Below, piece by piece: positions 17,814 through 25,684 of a stretch of 41,145 nucleotides of DNA (position 1 is its first letter; every line of letters starts with the position of its first letter). The stretch comes from Methanoregula sp. (GTDB lineage Archaea; Halobacteriota; Methanomicrobia; Methanomicrobiales; Methanospirillaceae). Position numbers and translations under genes: made by a program. Under the pieces are notes generated by a model that searched no databases, was not told the DNA's origin, and was given only the letters and a program-made list of their open reading frames with translations. The stretch is taken from the NCBI GenBank assembly GCA_028679185.1, contig JAJRBZ010000097.1:1-41145 (forward strand), in the 5' to 3' direction.

Positions 17814-19016
17814 TCAACACCGCTCTCCATGCTGGGATATGTCAAGGCCGACATACTCCTCTTCCTCACTAACCCGCAGACCGATAGTTTTGTCTATAAT
17901 AACTGCGATGACGTAGGTTACCACAAACGCGTAAATAAGTGCTGCAAATGCTCCGGTTGCATTTGCAATGAACTGCTGGACATTACCCTCAAGAATACCG
18001 GAAGCACCATTCACCGCAGCTACAGCAAAGATACCGGTTGCCATCGCTCCCCACAATCCTCCTATTCCATGAATTGCCCACGCATCCAGACTTTCGTCAA
18101 GACCTTTCCTGATACGGAAGAGCAGCATTCCATAACAGACAGCGCCACCAATTGCGCCAATCACGAGGGCTGCCATGGGAGTCACATATCCGGCCCCGGG
18201 TGTGATAGCAACAAGCCCGGCCACTGCACCGCTGACAAATCCGAGAGAACTCGGTTTTCCGTGAAGCCAGCTTATCAGAAGCCAGGCCATTGCTCCTGCT
18301 GCCGCTGCAGTGTTAGTTGTTACAAATGCCTGGGCTGCAAGACCATTTGCCCCGAGTGCACTACCCGCGTTAAATCCAAACCAGCCGAACCAGAGGAGTG
18401 CGGCACCAAGAATGGTTAATGGGATGTTATGGGGCTCCATTGCGTACGTGCCAAATCCTATACGTTTTCCGATCACCAGTGCAAGTGCAAGTGCTGCAAA
18501 CCCGGAACTGATATGTACAACCGTTCCTCCAGCGAAATCAAGAGCACCGAACTGGGCTGCCCAGCCGCCACCCCATACCCAGTGAGCAAGCGGATCATAA
18601 ACAATCGTTGTCCAGACAAGTGCAAAAACGAGGTATGCACTGAATTTGATACGTTCTGCAAACCCGGACGTCACGATTGCCATTGTTACCGTTGCAAAAA
18701 CGAGCTGGAATACCATGTACAGCAGACCGGGTATTGCTGTGCTATAGAGACCGGGATCCATTCCCACGTTGTTCAGGCCAAGATATTGCAGGTTGCCAAT
18801 AAACCCGCCAACATCCGAACCGAATGCAAGTGAGTACCCAAATAAGACCCATTGGATACTTACGAGTGCGAAGGCGACGAACGACAGGGTAATCATCGAT
18901 ATGAAATTTTTCCTGCGTACCAGACCTCCGTAGAAAAATCCCACTCCCGGCGTCATGATCATGACAAGCGCCGTTGAAGCGAGGATCCATGCTGTTGCTC
19001 CAGAATCTATTGCCAT
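17814..19016 (-). CDS. amtB: Ammonium transporter AmtB
   Basis: This is an Amt/Mep/Rh channel of 400 residues with eleven hydrophobic segments. Family landmarks include [16 protein letters not shown] near residue 22, the signature around [17 protein letters not shown] with the first pore His, and [15 protein letters not shown] with the second pore His. The C-terminal cytoplasmic tail ends [11 protein letters not shown] and should contact GlnK. It takes up ammonium under nitrogen limitation. A GGTGA ribosome site lies five bases before the ATG. An NrpR-type operator and TATA box lie more than 200 bases upstream, implying a long leader. A decayed copy of the same gene sits further upstream. Confidence 0.95.
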   Translation of the reverse strand: MAIDSGATAWILASTALVMIMTPGVGFFYGGLVRRKNFISMITLSFVAFALVSIQWVLFGYSLAFGSDVGGFIGNLQYLGLNNVGMDPGLYSTAIPGLLYMVFQLVFATVTMAIVTSGFAERIKFSAYLVFALVWTTIVYDPLAHWVWGGGWAAQFGALDFAGGTVVHISSGFAALALALVIGKRIGFGTYAMEPHNIPLTILGAALLWFGWFGFNAGSALGANGLAAQAFVTTNTAAAAGAMAWLLISWLHGKPSSLGFVSGAVAGLVAITPGAGYVTPMAALVIGAIGGAVCYGMLLFRIRKGLDESLDAWAIHGIGGLWGAMATGIFAVAAVNGASGILEGNVQQFIANATGAFAALIYAFVVTYVIAVIIDKTIGLRVSEEEEYVGLDISQHGERC

Positions 19017-19226
19017 TTTTTCACCTTATTTTCTTAGGTCTGCATTGAGAATCACGATACATTTGACCTTTTGGATCAGAATGCCTTCGCATTACCTCCG
19101 AATCAGTCACCAGAGAACCGTTTTCAGACCCCAATGCCGGATAGAAAGTCCGGGAAATCGAAACCTGATTTGTGGCAATCATCCGGTTATTTTTGGACAT
19201 TTGGATTTTGTCAAATTTTATAGGAA
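19017..19226 (-). other. Long 5' leader region of amtB-glnK
   Basis: No gene is seen between the amtB start and the predicted promoter. If transcription starts just after the TATA/operator pair near 19219, the mRNA would carry about 200 untranslated bases, unusual beside the short leaders elsewhere in the window. Confidence 0.4.
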
Positions 19227-19250
19227 GGAAGTTGTATTCCTATATTTAAA
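19227..19250 (-). promoter_or_regulatory. NrpR-type operator GGAA-N6-TTCC with TATA box, amtB promoter
   Basis: GGAA-GTTGTA-TTCC at 19227-19240 matches the NrpR nitrogen repressor consensus known from Methanococcus. It is nested in a wider perfect repeat ATAGGAA/TTCCTAT. Read on the minus strand, TTTAAATATA at 19250-19241 directly precedes it, so the repressor would block RNA polymerase when nitrogen is ample. Confidence 0.65.
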
Positions 19251-19343
19251 AATTTAACTATTGATGCAATCTTTCTTCTGACACATTTCAGATAGTAATC
19301 AAATAAGAATTTAAAATAAAGTTAATTTTTTGGGGGGGAAAAA

Positions 19344-19577
19344 TCAGCGGTGCTTATCATGCTGGCTTATGTCCAGACCAGCTTGCTCTTCATCGTCGAT
19401 GAATCGCGTGCCAGTTGTACGATCAATAACAAACGCGATACCATATGTCATGATAAAGTAAACATCATAGCCATAACTGCACACGTGATATTTATATTGA
19501 ACTGATGTGCATTACTTTCAGCTGTTACAGAGTATCCTCTCATTACTGCAGCAAAAAAATTCCCTGTTGCCAGGGTA
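19344..19577 (-). pseudogene. Decayed second amtB, C-terminal remnant
   Basis: The minus strand encodes, in one frame, LATGNFFAAV then HQFNINITCAVMAMMF. After a frameshift it continues as FIMTYGIAFVIDRTTGTRF and DDEEQAGLDISQHDKHR and stops. Both pieces align with the end of the intact AmtB next door ([53 protein letters not shown]). The first three quarters of the gene are gone and the frame is broken, so this is a relic of a tandem paralogue. It occupies the space between amtB and glnA. Confidence 0.8.
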
Positions 19578-19600
19578 CTACCAAATTATTTTATTTTTTA

Positions 19601-19686
19601 GTCCGGACATCAGTTATCTAAACACGAACATCTGATTATCCCGTTTGAGGTACAACCGTTTGAGTTACCAGATTACAAGTCCGGAC
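19601..19686. repeat. Short repeats between the amtB relic and glnA
   Basis: Two copies of the palindrome GTCCGGAC (19601-19608 and 19679-19686) bracket two direct copies of CCGTTTGAG (19641-19649 and 19656-19664). No gene is seen in 19578-19827. The repeats may be a former promoter region of the lost amtB copy. Confidence 0.3.
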
Positions 19687-19827
19687 CTTATTGATAAAAT
19701 TAAGAAAATCTCTAAAAAGCCAAAATGCCTCGCATCAGAACATGAAATTTTTTACTCCAAAATCAATATCCATTTGTCTTATCGATTATCGGCAATTTTA
19801 AAAATTTCCTGACAAAAAATTTTAAAA

Positions 19828-21153
19828 TTAGTATGTTGCCAGGTACCTGTCAAGCTCCCACGGGTGAACCGCAAGCCGGAAGGAATCGGTTTCCATCTGT
19901 GCTATGCTTGAAAGGTTGGAGATAATATGGTCACCCAGAGTTTTGCATAATACATCATCTTTTTTGAGCGCTGCGTTGGATTCCATAAGGCTGCCCGGCA
20001 GCATTTCGATATGGAGTCTCTTCCGGGCTTTCTCATCGAGGTGATAGATGTTTGTATTCGTGCATTCGGGAGGCATTATCTTGTTTTTAATGCCATCAAG
20101 ACCTGAGGCGAGCATACATGCGAATAAGAGATACGGGTTGCACATCGGGTCCGGACTTCGGAACTCGGCGCGGGTGCTGTTACCGCGGGCCGCGGGAACG
20201 CGGATCAGTGCGGAACGATTGGCTGCACTCCAGGAAATATAACACGGGGCTTCGTAACCGGGGACAAGCCGCTTATAAGAGTTGATCGTCGGATTTGCAA
20301 CACGCGTGATTGCCTTTGCATGTTTCAGGATACCCCCGATATAATACATTGCGGTATCGGAGAGCTGGTTCTCACCATTGGGATCGTAGAAGGCATTGTT
20401 ACCATTCTTTGCCAGTGACCCATGTGTATGCATACCGCTGCCATTGATGCCCGCAATAGGTTTTGCCATAAAGCTTGCATGCAGGCCGTACTGGAGAGCA
20501 ATCGATTTTGTAGCAAACTTAAAGGTTATTACACGATCTGCAGTTGTGAGGGCATCACCATATTTGAAATCTATTTCATGCTGACTTTCCGCGACTTCGT
20601 GGTGAGATGCTTCAATCTCAAATCCCATGTCACTCAATGCAATGTCAACATCACGCCGTACATCTTCCGCCGAATCAGTGGGTGCAAGATCGAAATACCC
20701 GCCATGATCTTCAAAATCCGTTGATGGTATTCCATCATACATCTTAAACAGAAAAAACTCGAGTTCAGGACCGGTATTAAATTCAAACCCCATCTTTGCT
20801 GCGTCATCTATGGTCTTGCGCAGAATATAACGGGGATCACCTTCGAACGGTTTGTTGCCATAGGTCTGGACATCACAGATAAACCGTGCGACCTTTCCTT
20901 CCTGGGGTCTCCAGGGAAGAACTGCATATGTCTCCATATCCGGTTTGAGCAGCATATCAGATTCTTCAATCCGTGCAAAACCTTCGATAGATGATCCATC
21001 AAACCAGATACCCTCTGTCAGTGCTTTTTCTGCCTGAATTACCGGGATCGAGACATTTTTCGGCTGGCCCTGGATATCAGTAAACTGCAGGCGGATGAAT
21101 TTTACTTTATCCGCCTCGATTTTTTTTAAAAGTCTGGTAACATCTGCTGACAT
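19828..21153 (-). CDS. glnA: Glutamine synthetase, type I
   Basis: This is a class I glutamine synthetase that makes glutamine from glutamate, ammonia and ATP as a cytoplasmic dodecamer. Landmarks are FTDIQGQPKNVSIP and WFDGSSIEGFARI (Asp50 loop), GPELEFFLF and SHHEVAESQHEIDF (metal ligands), INGSGMHTHGSL and the RVPAARGNSTRAEFRSPDP region. I choose the ATG for MSADVTRLLKK (441 residues), because a TATA-like box at 21181-21191 and an operator at 21157-21170 lie just upstream. In-frame ATGs at 21165 and 21180 fall in or before that operator. The chosen start would be nearly leaderless. It is divergent from the glutamate synthase operon, completing a GS-GOGAT unit. Confidence 0.95.
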   Translation of the reverse strand: MSADVTRLLKKIEADKVKFIRLQFTDIQGQPKNVSIPVIQAEKALTEGIWFDGSSIEGFARIEESDMLLKPDMETYAVLPWRPQEGKVARFICDVQTYGNKPFEGDPRYILRKTIDDAAKMGFEFNTGPELEFFLFKMYDGIPSTDFEDHGGYFDLAPTDSAEDVRRDVDIALSDMGFEIEASHHEVAESQHEIDFKYGDALTTADRVITFKFATKSIALQYGLHASFMAKPIAGINGSGMHTHGSLAKNGNNAFYDPNGENQLSDTAMYYIGGILKHAKAITRVANPTINSYKRLVPGYEAPCYISWSAANRSALIRVPAARGNSTRAEFRSPDPMCNPYLLFACMLASGLDGIKNKIMPPECTNTNIYHLDEKARKRLHIEMLPGSLMESNAALKKDDVLCKTLGDHIISNLSSIAQMETDSFRLAVHPWELDRYLATY

Positions 21154-21156
21154 ATT

Positions 21157-21191
21157 GGAAGACATGTTCCACCCATTCATATTTATACTTA
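21157..21191 (-). promoter_or_regulatory. NrpR-type operator and TATA box of glnA
   Basis: TGGAA-GACATG-TTCCA (21156-21171) contains the GGAA-N6-TTCC consensus of NrpR. On the minus strand the TATA-like AAGTATAAAT lies about 22 bases upstream, so the operator covers the expected transcription start. The arrangement resembles that of amtB. Confidence 0.65.
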
Positions 21192-21206
21192 TTCAACCAA
21201 CCTGAT

Positions 21207-21242
21207 TGAACGAATGTTCATTAATTAGTGAACATATGTTCA
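21207..21242. promoter_or_regulatory. Tandem TGAAC-N4-GTTCA palindromes in the divergent promoter
   Basis: TGAACGAATGTTCA (21207-21220) and TGAACATATGTTCA (21229-21242) are both perfect 14-base dyads with identical arms. Their centres are 22 bp apart, two helical turns, so two dimers would bind the same face. They lie upstream of the glnA TATA box and within 70 bases of the start of the glutamate synthase operon. Confidence 0.65.
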
Positions 21243-21273
21243 TCAGTACAACATCATTCTATATTGTGATAAT

Positions 21274-22326
21274 ATGTGTGGTATTATAGGTGTGATTGAC
21301 AAGCGCCGCCAGAGTCTGGATGGTGCGAAAATAAAAGAGGCGCTCTCCATGATGAATGAGCGGGGGAGTGGTGAAGGGGCCGGTTACGTAGCGTACGGAA
21401 TCTATCCTGAGTATAAGGATTATTTCGCGTTGCATGTTTTTTTTGACAATATCCGTGAAAACAAGGCTGCACTTGATACCCTGCTGGATAAATGGGGGAC
21501 TATCGTCCATGATGAACAGATCAAAACGTATGAGCAGCCCAATATCCGGAAAGTTCATACACCATGGCGCTATTTTTTCCGTCCTGACCGCAGCCTGATG
21601 CCGAAAAGTACCACACCTGATGAAGACATTGTTACACACCTTGTCATGAAAGTCAACGCCGAAAAGAATGGTGCTCTCATCTTCTCTTCCGGTAAAAACC
21701 TGGGAGTATTCAAGGCTGCAGGCTGGCCTGAAGACGTTGCAGATTTTTACCGTATTCAGGACTATAAGGGGTATCTCTGGCTTGCACATAACCGGTACCC
21801 GACCAATACACCCGGCTGGTGGGGGGGTGCACATCCTTTCAATCTCCTGAACTGGAGTGTTGTCCATAACGGCGAGATAACATCCTACGGCACCAACCGT
21901 CGCTACATTGAGAGCTATGGGTATAAATGTACCATGTATACTGACACAGAAGTGGTAGCCTATCTTTTTGATTTGCTAATACGAAAACACGGGCTTTCAG
22001 AAAAGATGGCGGTGCGGGCACTTGCACCGCCATTCTGGGAAGATATTGACCGGATGCCGGTAAAAGAGCAGGAACTCAACCGGGCAATTCGTCTTGCGTA
22101 TGGTTCCGCGCTGATGAATGGTCCCTTCGCAATCTGTGTTGCAAACGAAAATACACTGGTGGGCTTTACCGACCGGATCAAACTGCGCCCACTCGTAAGC
22201 GGTGAACATGGGGACCGGCTGTATATTTCCAGTGAAGAAGCAGCAATCCGGCGGGTGGAGCCGGAGGTTGATACTATCACTATGCCAAAAGCCGGTGAAC
22301 CTGTGATAGGGAGGATTATTGCATGA
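21274..22326 (+). CDS. Glutamate synthase amidotransferase subunit (class II GATase)
   Basis: This is a stand-alone form of the N-terminal domain of glutamate synthase. It begins MCGIIGVIDK, so Cys2 (Cys1 after Met removal) is the nucleophile of an Ntn-type glutaminase that releases ammonia from glutamine. Other active-site segments are AHNRYPTNTPGWWGGAHPF, VVHNGEITSYGTNRRYIE and TDTEVVAYLFD. The 350 residues include an archaeal-type insert of about 100 residues between the first strand and the AHNRYPT segment. It is the first gene of a four-gene operon; its stop overlaps the next start by four bases. The ATG follows a TATA-like ctatattg at short distance, suggesting a very short leader. Confidence 0.92.
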   Translation: MCGIIGVIDKRRQSLDGAKIKEALSMMNERGSGEGAGYVAYGIYPEYKDYFALHVFFDNIRENKAALDTLLDKWGTIVHDEQIKTYEQPNIRKVHTPWRYFFRPDRSLMPKSTTPDEDIVTHLVMKVNAEKNGALIFSSGKNLGVFKAAGWPEDVADFYRIQDYKGYLWLAHNRYPTNTPGWWGGAHPFNLLNWSVVHNGEITSYGTNRRYIESYGYKCTMYTDTEVVAYLFDLLIRKHGLSEKMAVRALAPPFWEDIDRMPVKEQELNRAIRLAYGSALMNGPFAICVANENTLVGFTDRIKLRPLVSGEHGDRLYISSEEAAIRRVEPEVDTITMPKAGEPVIGRIIA

Positions 22327-23834
22327 CAATTGGCAGTATCCCTCTTCGTTTTAAAGTCCGGATCGACAACGACCAGTGCATGCTCTGCGGGCGCTGCGTT
22401 GACAACTGTTCCTACGGGGTGTTCCGTAAAGATGGGGATACAATCCGGGTGAACTCCCGCAACTGCGTTGCCTGTCACCGGTGTTCAGCATTCTGCCCAC
22501 GGGATGCTATCAGTATCTATGAGAAACCTACAGATTACCGAAGTCACCCAGTCTGGACGCGTGAGGTCCGTGAGAATATCTTCAACCAGGCCAAGACCGG
22601 AAAGATTGTCCTTGCCGGTATGGGTAATGCACTTCCCTACCCGATAATTTTTGATCGCCTTGTGCTGGATGCCTGCCAGGTAACAAATCCAAGCATTGAC
22701 CCGCTTCGCGAACCAATGGAGCTGCGGACATATCTTGGTAAAAAACCCTCTTCATTATGCCTGAAAGAATCACCTTCCGGAGATGTTGAGCTCATGACAA
22801 AACTCTCTCCCAACCTCCAGATCGAGACACCAATCATGGTCGGGCACATGAGCTATGGTGCAATCAGCTTAAACGCCCAGACCGCGCTCGCAAAAGCGGT
22901 AAGCCGTATAGGTACCTTCATGGGGACAGGCGAAGGCGGACTCCACGAATCACTCTACCCGTATCAGAAAAATATGATCGTTCAGGTGGCAAGCGGGCGG
23001 TTTGGAGTGGATATCAATTATCTCGAACGCGGCGCTGCCATCGAGATAAAGATCGGGCAGGGTGCAAAACCGGGGATAGGCGGACACCTGCCAGGTGAGA
23101 AAGTGTGCGCTGATGTATCGTATACACGGATGATCCCGGAAGGAAGTGATGCAATCAGTCCTGCACCCCATCACGATATCTACAGTATTGAAGACCTCAA
23201 GCAGCTCGTGCGAAGTTTGAAGGAAGCGACCGAGTGGAAGAAACCCGTCTTTGTGAAAATCGCAGCTGTCCACAACTCTGCTGCAATTGCAGCTGGTATT
23301 GCACGTTCTTCTGCTGATGCGGTTGTAATCGACGGATTCCGCGGTGGTACCGGTGCAGCCCCGCGGGTATTCCGGGATCATGTCGGGATACCCATAGAAG
23401 CAGCAGTCGCAAGCGTGGATGCCAAACTTCGCCAGCAGGGAATCAGAAACGAGGTTTCGATTATTGCAAGCGGCGGGATCCGCGAAAGTACGGATGTGGT
23501 AAAAATCATCTGTCTCGGTGCTGATGCGGTGTATATCGGTACTTCCGCACTGGTTGCGATGGGATGCCGTGTCTGCGGTACCTGTTACCGCGGGCAGTGC
23601 GCATGGGGCATTGCAACCCAGAAACCTGAACTCACAAAGAGGCTGGATCCCGATATCGAATCTGTGCACGTTGAGAACCTGATTCAGGGCTGGACTCTTG
23701 AGATTGCCGAACTGATGGGTGCTGCGGGTATCAATAGTATAGAAAGCCTGCGGGGGAACCGTGACCGTCTCCGAGGTTACATGCTGGATGAAGGACTCTT
23801 AAATGTACTTGACGTGAAAACGGTGGGTGCGTAA
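22323..23834 (+). CDS. gltB: Glutamate synthase FMN/Fe-S central subunit with N-terminal ferredoxin
   Basis: This is the synthase core that receives ammonia and 2-oxoglutarate and makes glutamate. The first 70 residues hold two 4Fe-4S motifs, CMLCGRCVDNCS and CVACHRCSAFCP. The FMN TIM barrel follows, with MSYGAISLNAQTALAKA, GQGAKPGIGGHLPGEKV, VIDGFRGGTGAAP and IIASGGIRESTDVVK. The 3Fe-4S ligands are in CRVCGTCYRGQC near residue 420. This is the typical archaeal split GltB centre, 503 residues long. It lies between the amidotransferase and GXGXG genes with overlapping stop/start codons, so translation is coupled. Electrons probably enter through the ferredoxin domain. Confidence 0.93.
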   Translation: MTIGSIPLRFKVRIDNDQCMLCGRCVDNCSYGVFRKDGDTIRVNSRNCVACHRCSAFCPRDAISIYEKPTDYRSHPVWTREVRENIFNQAKTGKIVLAGMGNALPYPIIFDRLVLDACQVTNPSIDPLREPMELRTYLGKKPSSLCLKESPSGDVELMTKLSPNLQIETPIMVGHMSYGAISLNAQTALAKAVSRIGTFMGTGEGGLHESLYPYQKNMIVQVASGRFGVDINYLERGAAIEIKIGQGAKPGIGGHLPGEKVCADVSYTRMIPEGSDAISPAPHHDIYSIEDLKQLVRSLKEATEWKKPVFVKIAAVHNSAAIAAGIARSSADAVVIDGFRGGTGAAPRVFRDHVGIPIEAAVASVDAKLRQQGIRNEVSIIASGGIRESTDVVKIICLGADAVYIGTSALVAMGCRVCGTCYRGQCAWGIATQKPELTKRLDPDIESVHVENLIQGWTLEIAELMGAAGINSIESLRGNRDRLRGYMLDEGLLNVLDVKTVGA

Positions 23835-24580
23835 TGACGACATCAGTTACTATTGATGCAAAAGGGCTTCATTACACGCCCCTCAACCAGCAAATCCGGG
23901 CGGCGATTGCGGCGGGGGCAAAGGAGATTGTGATCAACAATGTTCTTGGACAACGATTCATCGGCGATGGGATCAGGGGCGAGGGTGTTACCCTCACATT
24001 AAACGGAGTTCCTGGTGGGGATCTCGCCATGTTCATGAGCGGTCCGACCATCATCGTTCACGGGAATGCTGACCATGCACCGGGAAATACCATGGACAAT
24101 GGCAGAATCATTATTTATGGTAGTGCCGGTGATGCGGTTGCTCACAGCATGCGTGGGGGCAGAGTGTATGTGCGGGATAATATCGGATACCGGGGTGGTA
24201 TCCACATGAAGCAGTACACGGATAAGCGCCCGATCCTTGTTGTCGGTGGTGCAGCACGGGCATTTCTTGGCGAATATATGGCCGGGGGTCTTCTTATCGT
24301 GCTTGGTTTAACCGGGATCCCTCCTGTTGAAGAGCGGGGTATCGGAAGTGGTATCCACGGTGGTGAGATTTACATCCGTGGTCCGGTGGATACTTATAAT
24401 CTTGGTGTTGGCGCAAAAGAGACACTGGCTACCGACGAGCAGAAGATGATGATCAAACCGATCATCGAGGATTTCGCACAGGTGTTTGGTATCGATGCAA
24501 AAATCCTGATAAGCTCGAAATTTACCCGGATTTCGCCGGCGAGTGCACGACCATTTGCAGATAAGTATACATGGGAGTGA
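23834..24580 (+). CDS. Glutamate synthase GXGXG (beta-helix) subunit
   Basis: This is the stand-alone C-terminal domain of glutamate synthase. The right-handed beta-helix shows as repeated Gly-rich turns: NVLGQRFIGDGIRGEGVTLTL, NADHAPGNTMDNGRIIIYGSAGDAVAHSMRGG, then IGYRGGIHMK and GIGSGIHGGEIYIRG. In the fused bacterial enzyme this domain is structural and helps form the ammonia tunnel. It has 248 residues, and its start overlaps the last base of the preceding stop codon. The next gene begins within ten bases, so all four are one operon. Confidence 0.92.
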   Translation: MTTSVTIDAKGLHYTPLNQQIRAAIAAGAKEIVINNVLGQRFIGDGIRGEGVTLTLNGVPGGDLAMFMSGPTIIVHGNADHAPGNTMDNGRIIIYGSAGDAVAHSMRGGRVYVRDNIGYRGGIHMKQYTDKRPILVVGGAARAFLGEYMAGGLLIVLGLTGIPPVEERGIGSGIHGGEIYIRGPVDTYNLGVGAKETLATDEQKMMIKPIIEDFAQVFGIDAKILISSKFTRISPASARPFADKYTWE

Positions 24581-24586
24581 AGAGTG

Positions 24587-25609
24587 ATGGCAGAAAAAAG
24601 TTATCTCGATTTGAAACGTGAAGTCTGGGATACCGGCAGGTGCTCGGGTTGTGGAGCATGCGTTGCAGTCTGCCCGGCAGATTCCCTCTCATTCAACGAA
24701 GGTGAGATGGCGTTAAGTCCCCTTAGTAATGCATACTGCAAGCAGGCAACGGATAGTGTCAGCTGCGGAGCGTGTTATTCTGTTTGCCCCCGGACAGTTA
24801 ATCAACCCGCTGAAACACTTGGAAAATATCTTGAAATTATGACCGCAAAATCAACATTTGAAGTCCCGTACAAACAAAGCGGTGGAGCAGTCACGGCAAT
24901 TCTTGCAAACGCGCTTGACGAAGGTCTCATCGATGCAATTATAACGGTTACTGAAGACAGGTGGACGCTCAAACCCTCATCAGTAATCATTACAAAAACC
25001 GATGTGCTCATTCAGCAGGCAGGCAGCCGGTACAGCTGGTGGGTTCCTCTCCTTGCTGCCCTCAAGCATGCAGTAGTCAGACACAAGTACAAACGGATCG
25101 CAGTTATTGGTGTTCCCTGTGCCGTTCAGGCAGTAGCACGAATGCGTGAAAGTGATAATGATCTCATAAAACCGTATGGGAAAGCTATCCGTCTCGTGAT
25201 CGGTCTTTTCTGCACAGAGACGTTTGATTATAATGCGCTCATTTTGGGAAAACTCAAAACCCACTATAAACTCGAACCCCACGAGATTAAAAAACTCAAT
25301 GTGAAGGGAAAACTAGAGGTCCTGAAGCAGGACGGCAGCACTATGATCGTACCTCTTGCAGAACTGGAAACCTGCATCCGTAAAGGCTGCCATTTCTGCA
25401 CGGATCTCACTGCTGTACTTTCTGATATCTCTGCCGGTGCGATAGGAAGCCTGCCAGGATCAACAACACTTATTATCCGCACACCGACAGGTAAGGGATT
25501 CGTATCCAGTGCTGTGCAGAACCGGAAACTGGATGTCTGCACCGGTGTTGATACCGCGACCATTGAGAAATTTGCTTTGATAAAAATCAAGAAAAATTCT
25601 GAAAAATAA
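24587..25609 (+). CDS. FrhB-like F420/flavin Fe-S oxidoreductase, likely electron input of the glutamate synthase
   Basis: This belongs to the coenzyme F420 hydrogenase/dehydrogenase beta-subunit family (FrhB, FdhB, FpoF). The N-terminus has 4Fe-4S ligands CSGCGACVAVCP and a second Cys group CGACYSVCP. The flavin/F420 domain shows as YKQSGGAVTAILANALDEGLID, SRYSWWVPLLAAL, VIGVPCAVQAVARM, GLFCTETFDY and KGCHFCTDLTAVLSDISAG. Known members move electrons between F420H2 and Fe-S or FAD centres. As last gene of the glutamate synthase operon it most likely lets F420H2 reduce the synthase, in place of an NADPH-dependent GltD, which is absent. I use the ATG; a GTG one codon earlier is possible. Confidence 0.88.
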   Translation: MAEKSYLDLKREVWDTGRCSGCGACVAVCPADSLSFNEGEMALSPLSNAYCKQATDSVSCGACYSVCPRTVNQPAETLGKYLEIMTAKSTFEVPYKQSGGAVTAILANALDEGLIDAIITVTEDRWTLKPSSVIITKTDVLIQQAGSRYSWWVPLLAALKHAVVRHKYKRIAVIGVPCAVQAVARMRESDNDLIKPYGKAIRLVIGLFCTETFDYNALILGKLKTHYKLEPHEIKKLNVKGKLEVLKQDGSTMIVPLAELETCIRKGCHFCTDLTAVLSDISAGAIGSLPGSTTLIIRTPTGKGFVSSAVQNRKLDVCTGVDTATIEKFALIKIKKNSEK

Positions 25610-25617
25610 TTTTTTTC
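25609..25617 (+). terminator. T-rich stop signal after the glutamate synthase operon
   Basis: A run of seven T residues follows the stop codon directly, without a strong hairpin. This fits an archaeal U-tract terminator. The cca gene ends convergently about 70 bases further on. Confidence 0.4.
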
Positions 25618-25684
25618 TTCTCCTGCAGACAGCGTAGAAAAGTCTGATCACCAACGGCAGAACAGGTTCATGAATATCTGTTTT

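Noticed and set aside
19498-19511. TGAACTGATGTGCA, one mismatch from the TGAAC-N4-GTTCA dyad
   Set aside because: It falls inside the amtB relic and corresponds to its His-Gln-Phe codons (HQFN), which match the live gene's QQF, so coding ancestry explains it.
19601-19686. GTCCGGAC pairs and CCGTTTGAG repeats as a possible CRISPR-like or iteron array
   Set aside because: There are only two copies each, with unequal spacing and no cas or replication gene nearby. I list them only as short repeats.
22950-23669. 239-codon open frame on the minus strand inside the glutamate synthase core gene
   Set aside because: It is antisense to conserved coding sequence with no ribosome site or neighbour logic.
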